From NCBI GenBank assembly GCA_903927605.1, contig CAIYNT010000318.1, positions 1-6,313 on the forward strand: a stretch of 6,313 bases of DNA, read 5' to 3'. Each line of letters starts with the position of its first letter. Within the stretch, counting starts at the first letter, position 1. A program made the position numbers and the translations under genes. Positions 4,254 through 6,313 of the stretch are shown here, piece after piece. This DNA is from an uncultured Holophagaceae bacterium. GTDB taxonomy: Bacteria > Acidobacteriota > Holophagae > Holophagales > Holophagaceae. The notes under the pieces were generated by a model, which saw nothing but the letters and a program-made list of their open reading frames with translations, ran no database searches and was not told where the DNA came from.

Positions 4254-6313
4254 ATGTGGATTGTTCGACTCGCCCTGCGTCGTCCCTATACCGTGGCCGT
4301 GATGTGCCTGCTGGTCATGCTAATGGGTTTCCTTTCCATCCGCCGGATGGCAGTGGACATCTTCCCCTCCATCGACATCCCGGTGGTGGCCGTGGTCTGG
4401 AACTATACCGGTCTGGCTCCCGAGGAGATGGAACGCCGGGTGGTATCCCTGAGTGAGAGAGCATTCTCCACGACCGTCAACGGCATCCAGCGCGTCGAGT
4501 CCCAGAGCATCCAGGGCATTGGGATCCTGCGGGTCTATTTTCAGCCGGGGACCGACATCGGTGCGGCCATCGCCCAGATATCTGCCGTGTCGGGCACCGT
4601 CCTCAAGTTCATGCCCCCGGGGATGACTCCGCCTACCATCATCCAGTTCAACGCCAGCAATGTGCCCGTGGTGCAGCTCACGGCGCGGAGTGACACCCTT
4701 TCCGAGCAGCAGATCTACGATCACGCCACCAATTTCATCCGCATGAAGCTGTTCACCATTCCTGGCCTGTCCACTCCGGCCCCCTACGGCGGACGCTCCC
4801 GGGTGATCGCGGTGGACCTCGACCCCACGAAGCTGGACTCCCAGGGGCTGAGCCCCGCCGATGTGATGACCGCCGTGTCCAGCCAGAACGTCATCACTCC
4901 CGCAGGAATGGCGCGGATGGATACCCGCGAAGTGCCCATCCTCACCAACTCCAGCCCCTCCCGGGTGGAGGATTTCAAGTGGCTGCCGGTGAAGGTGGTC
5001 AACGGAGCTCCGGTCTACCTCTCCGACGTAGCCAACGTCTACGATGGCTTCGCAGACCAGACCAACATCGTGCGTATCGATGGGCGCCGGGCCGTCTACA
5101 TGGCCATCCTCAAGAAGGCCGATGCCTCCACGCTGGCGGTGGTGGACGCCGCCAAGGAAGCCCTGCCGGGAATCCAGGCTGTGGCGCCGAAAGGACTGGA
5201 GCTCAAGTTCGATGTGGATCAGAGCGACTTCGTGCGGGGCGCCATCAAGTCCGTGGCCAAGGAGGCCCTGGCCGCCAGCGTGCTCGTGTCGGTGATGATC
5301 TTCGTGTTCGTGGGCTCCTGGCGTTCCATGATCCTCGTCTGCACCAGCATCCCCCTGGCCATCCTGTTCGGCATTATCGGCATGAAGATCTCGGGCCAGA
5401 CGCTCAACCTCATGACCCTGGGCGGCCTCAGCCTGGCCATCGGCATGCTGGTGGACGACGCCACGGTGGAAGTGGAGAACATCAACCGGAACCAGGCCAT
5501 GGGCAAGAAGCTCACCGTGGCCATCCTGGACGGCGCCAGCCAGATCGCGGTACCCGCCATCGTGGCGACGCTCTCCATCTGCATCGTTTTCTTCCCCGTG
5601 GTGCTTCTGGAGGGCCCGGCCAAGTACCTCTTCACGCCCTTGGCCATGGCCGTGGTGTATTCCATGTTGGCGTCCTACCTGCTGAGCCGGACTCTGGTGC
5701 CCTCCCTCGCTCGCATGCTCCTGGAACATGGCGAACCGGAACCAGAGACGTGGATGGGGCGGTTCAACCACTGGCGGGAGGGGTGGTTCGGTACCTTCCA
5801 GAACGCCTACGGCCGGGTGCTGGATCGTGTGCTGCATCACCGGCAGTTCGCGCTCCTACTATCTGCCATCCTCTTTCTGGTCAGCACGAGTTTGCTTTTC
5901 GTCATTGGCCGGGATTTCTTTCCGCCCGTGGATGCCGGGATCATGAAACTCCACGTGAGGGCCCCCGGTGGCCTCCGCCTGGAGGAGACGGAAAAGCGCG
6001 TGGCGGAGGTGGAGCGGGCCGTGAGGGAGATCGTGCCCAACCGGGAGCTGAGCACCATCAGCAGCAACATCGGCGTTCCCGTCAGTTTCAATATGGCGTT
6101 CATCCCCACTGACAACGTCACCAGCCAGGACGCGGAAGTATTCATCACCTTGCGCCATGACCATCGACCCACGGGCACGTACATGAACGCCCTGAGGTCC
6201 GAACTGCCACGCCGGTTTCCTGATCTCGGGTTTTATTTCCAGCCCGCGGATCTGGTCAGCCAAGTGCTGAACTTCGGCATCCCAGCACCCATTGACATCC
6301 AGGTGGAAGGGTA
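4254..6313 (+). CDS. RND efflux transporter permease subunit (AcrB/HAE-1-like; 3' end cut by window edge)
   Basis: Inner-membrane, proton-driven pump of the resistance-nodulation-division superfamily, which with a periplasmic adaptor and an outer-membrane channel exports drugs or other small molecules. In view are 686 uninterrupted codons of the usual 1,000-1,070. The N-terminus (RLALRRPYTV) runs into membrane helix 1 at about 12-29, then MAVDIFPSIDIP (32-43), a family hallmark. The first periplasmic porter/docking region is at about 33-336. Membrane helices follow at about 337-355, 359-376, 386-407, 432-455, 459-487 and 533-552. Helix 4 carries IGMLVDDATVEVENI (396-410); D401 and D402 match the proton-relay Asp pair of AcrB, whereas heavy-metal pumps of the CusA type usually have a single Asp there. 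The second periplasmic domain starts with DFFPPVDAG (554-562). It lies 12 bp downstream of marR, implying MarR control. No adaptor gene lies between them; any adaptor or channel gene should be further right. Substrate cannot be told from sequence. Confidence 0.95.
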   Translation, partial: MWIVRLALRRPYTVAVMCLLVMLMGFLSIRRMAVDIFPSIDIPVVAVVWNYTGLAPEEMERRVVSLSERAFSTTVNGIQRVESQSIQGIGILRVYFQPGTDIGAAIAQISAVSGTVLKFMPPGMTPPTIIQFNASNVPVVQLTARSDTLSEQQIYDHATNFIRMKLFTIPGLSTPAPYGGRSRVIAVDLDPTKLDSQGLSPADVMTAVSSQNVITPAGMARMDTREVPILTNSSPSRVEDFKWLPVKVVNGAPVYLSDVANVYDGFADQTNIVRIDGRRAVYMAILKKADASTLAVVDAAKEALPGIQAVAPKGLELKFDVDQSDFVRGAIKSVAKEALAASVLVSVMIFVFVGSWRSMILVCTSIPLAILFGIIGMKISGQTLNLMTLGGLSLAIGMLVDDATVEVENINRNQAMGKKLTVAILDGASQIAVPAIVATLSICIVFFPVVLLEGPAKYLFTPLAMAVVYSMLASYLLSRTLVPSLARMLLEHGEPEPETWMGRFNHWREGWFGTFQNAYGRVLDRVLHHRQFALLLSAILFLVSTSLLFVIGRDFFPPVDAGIMKLHVRAPGGLRLEETEKRVAEVERAVREIVPNRELSTISSNIGVPVSFNMAFIPTDNVTSQDAEVFITLRHDHRPTGTYMNALRSELPRRFPDLGFYFQPADLVSQVLNFGIPAPIDIQVEG

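Noticed and set aside
4320..5840. Minus-strand open frame of 506 codons opposite the RND pump gene
   Set aside because: It is extremely His/Gly-rich, as expected from the reverse complement of GTG/ATG/GCC-rich codons, with no family pattern. The opposite strand encodes an unambiguous RND permease.

Overview
The window is GC-rich (roughly two thirds G+C by eye) and gene-dense, with about 97% of the bases in five genes. The longest non-coding stretch is 81 bp, so no gap exceeds 300 bp. Codon use is strongly GC-ending. The content (a LolC/E-type permease, a PilZ-receiver fusion, HflX, and a MarR/RND efflux pair) is chromosomal and fits a free-living Gram-negative, diderm bacterium. The style resembles Acidobacteriota of the Holophagae/Geothrix type, but that placement is an impression and not something the sequence proves. 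I see no rRNA, tRNA, CRISPR array, insertion sequence, integrase or phage gene.

Left part, minus strand (1-2438): a gene for a protein with a YcgR-like N-terminal region, a PilZ domain, a proline-rich linker and a C-terminal receiver-like domain (2438 to 1131) is followed after 24 bp by a lipoprotein-releasing (LolC/LolE) ABC permease (1106, running off the left edge). The two are co-directional and probably share a transcript starting in the 81-bp gap at 2439-2519.

Middle, plus strand (2520-3710): hflX, a ribosome-associated GTPase, diverges from the PilZ gene. Its G1 and G3 motifs are good, but the two guanine-recognition motifs, G4 and G5, are non-canonical.

Right part, plus strand (3711-6313): a MarR-family regulator (3762-4241) is followed after 12 bp by an RND efflux permease (4254, running off the right edge at codon 686). 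A nested GTTGC/GCAAC inverted repeat covers the presumed marR promoter and start codon. It is a natural candidate for the MarR operator that would control both marR and the pump. Together these look like a self-regulated efflux operon whose periplasmic adaptor and outer-membrane channel are not in view.

I did not find a clearly new biological system. The points most worth following are the PilZ-receiver fusion with its altered phosphorylation pocket, the G4/G5 changes in HflX, and the operator-like repeat at the marR start.
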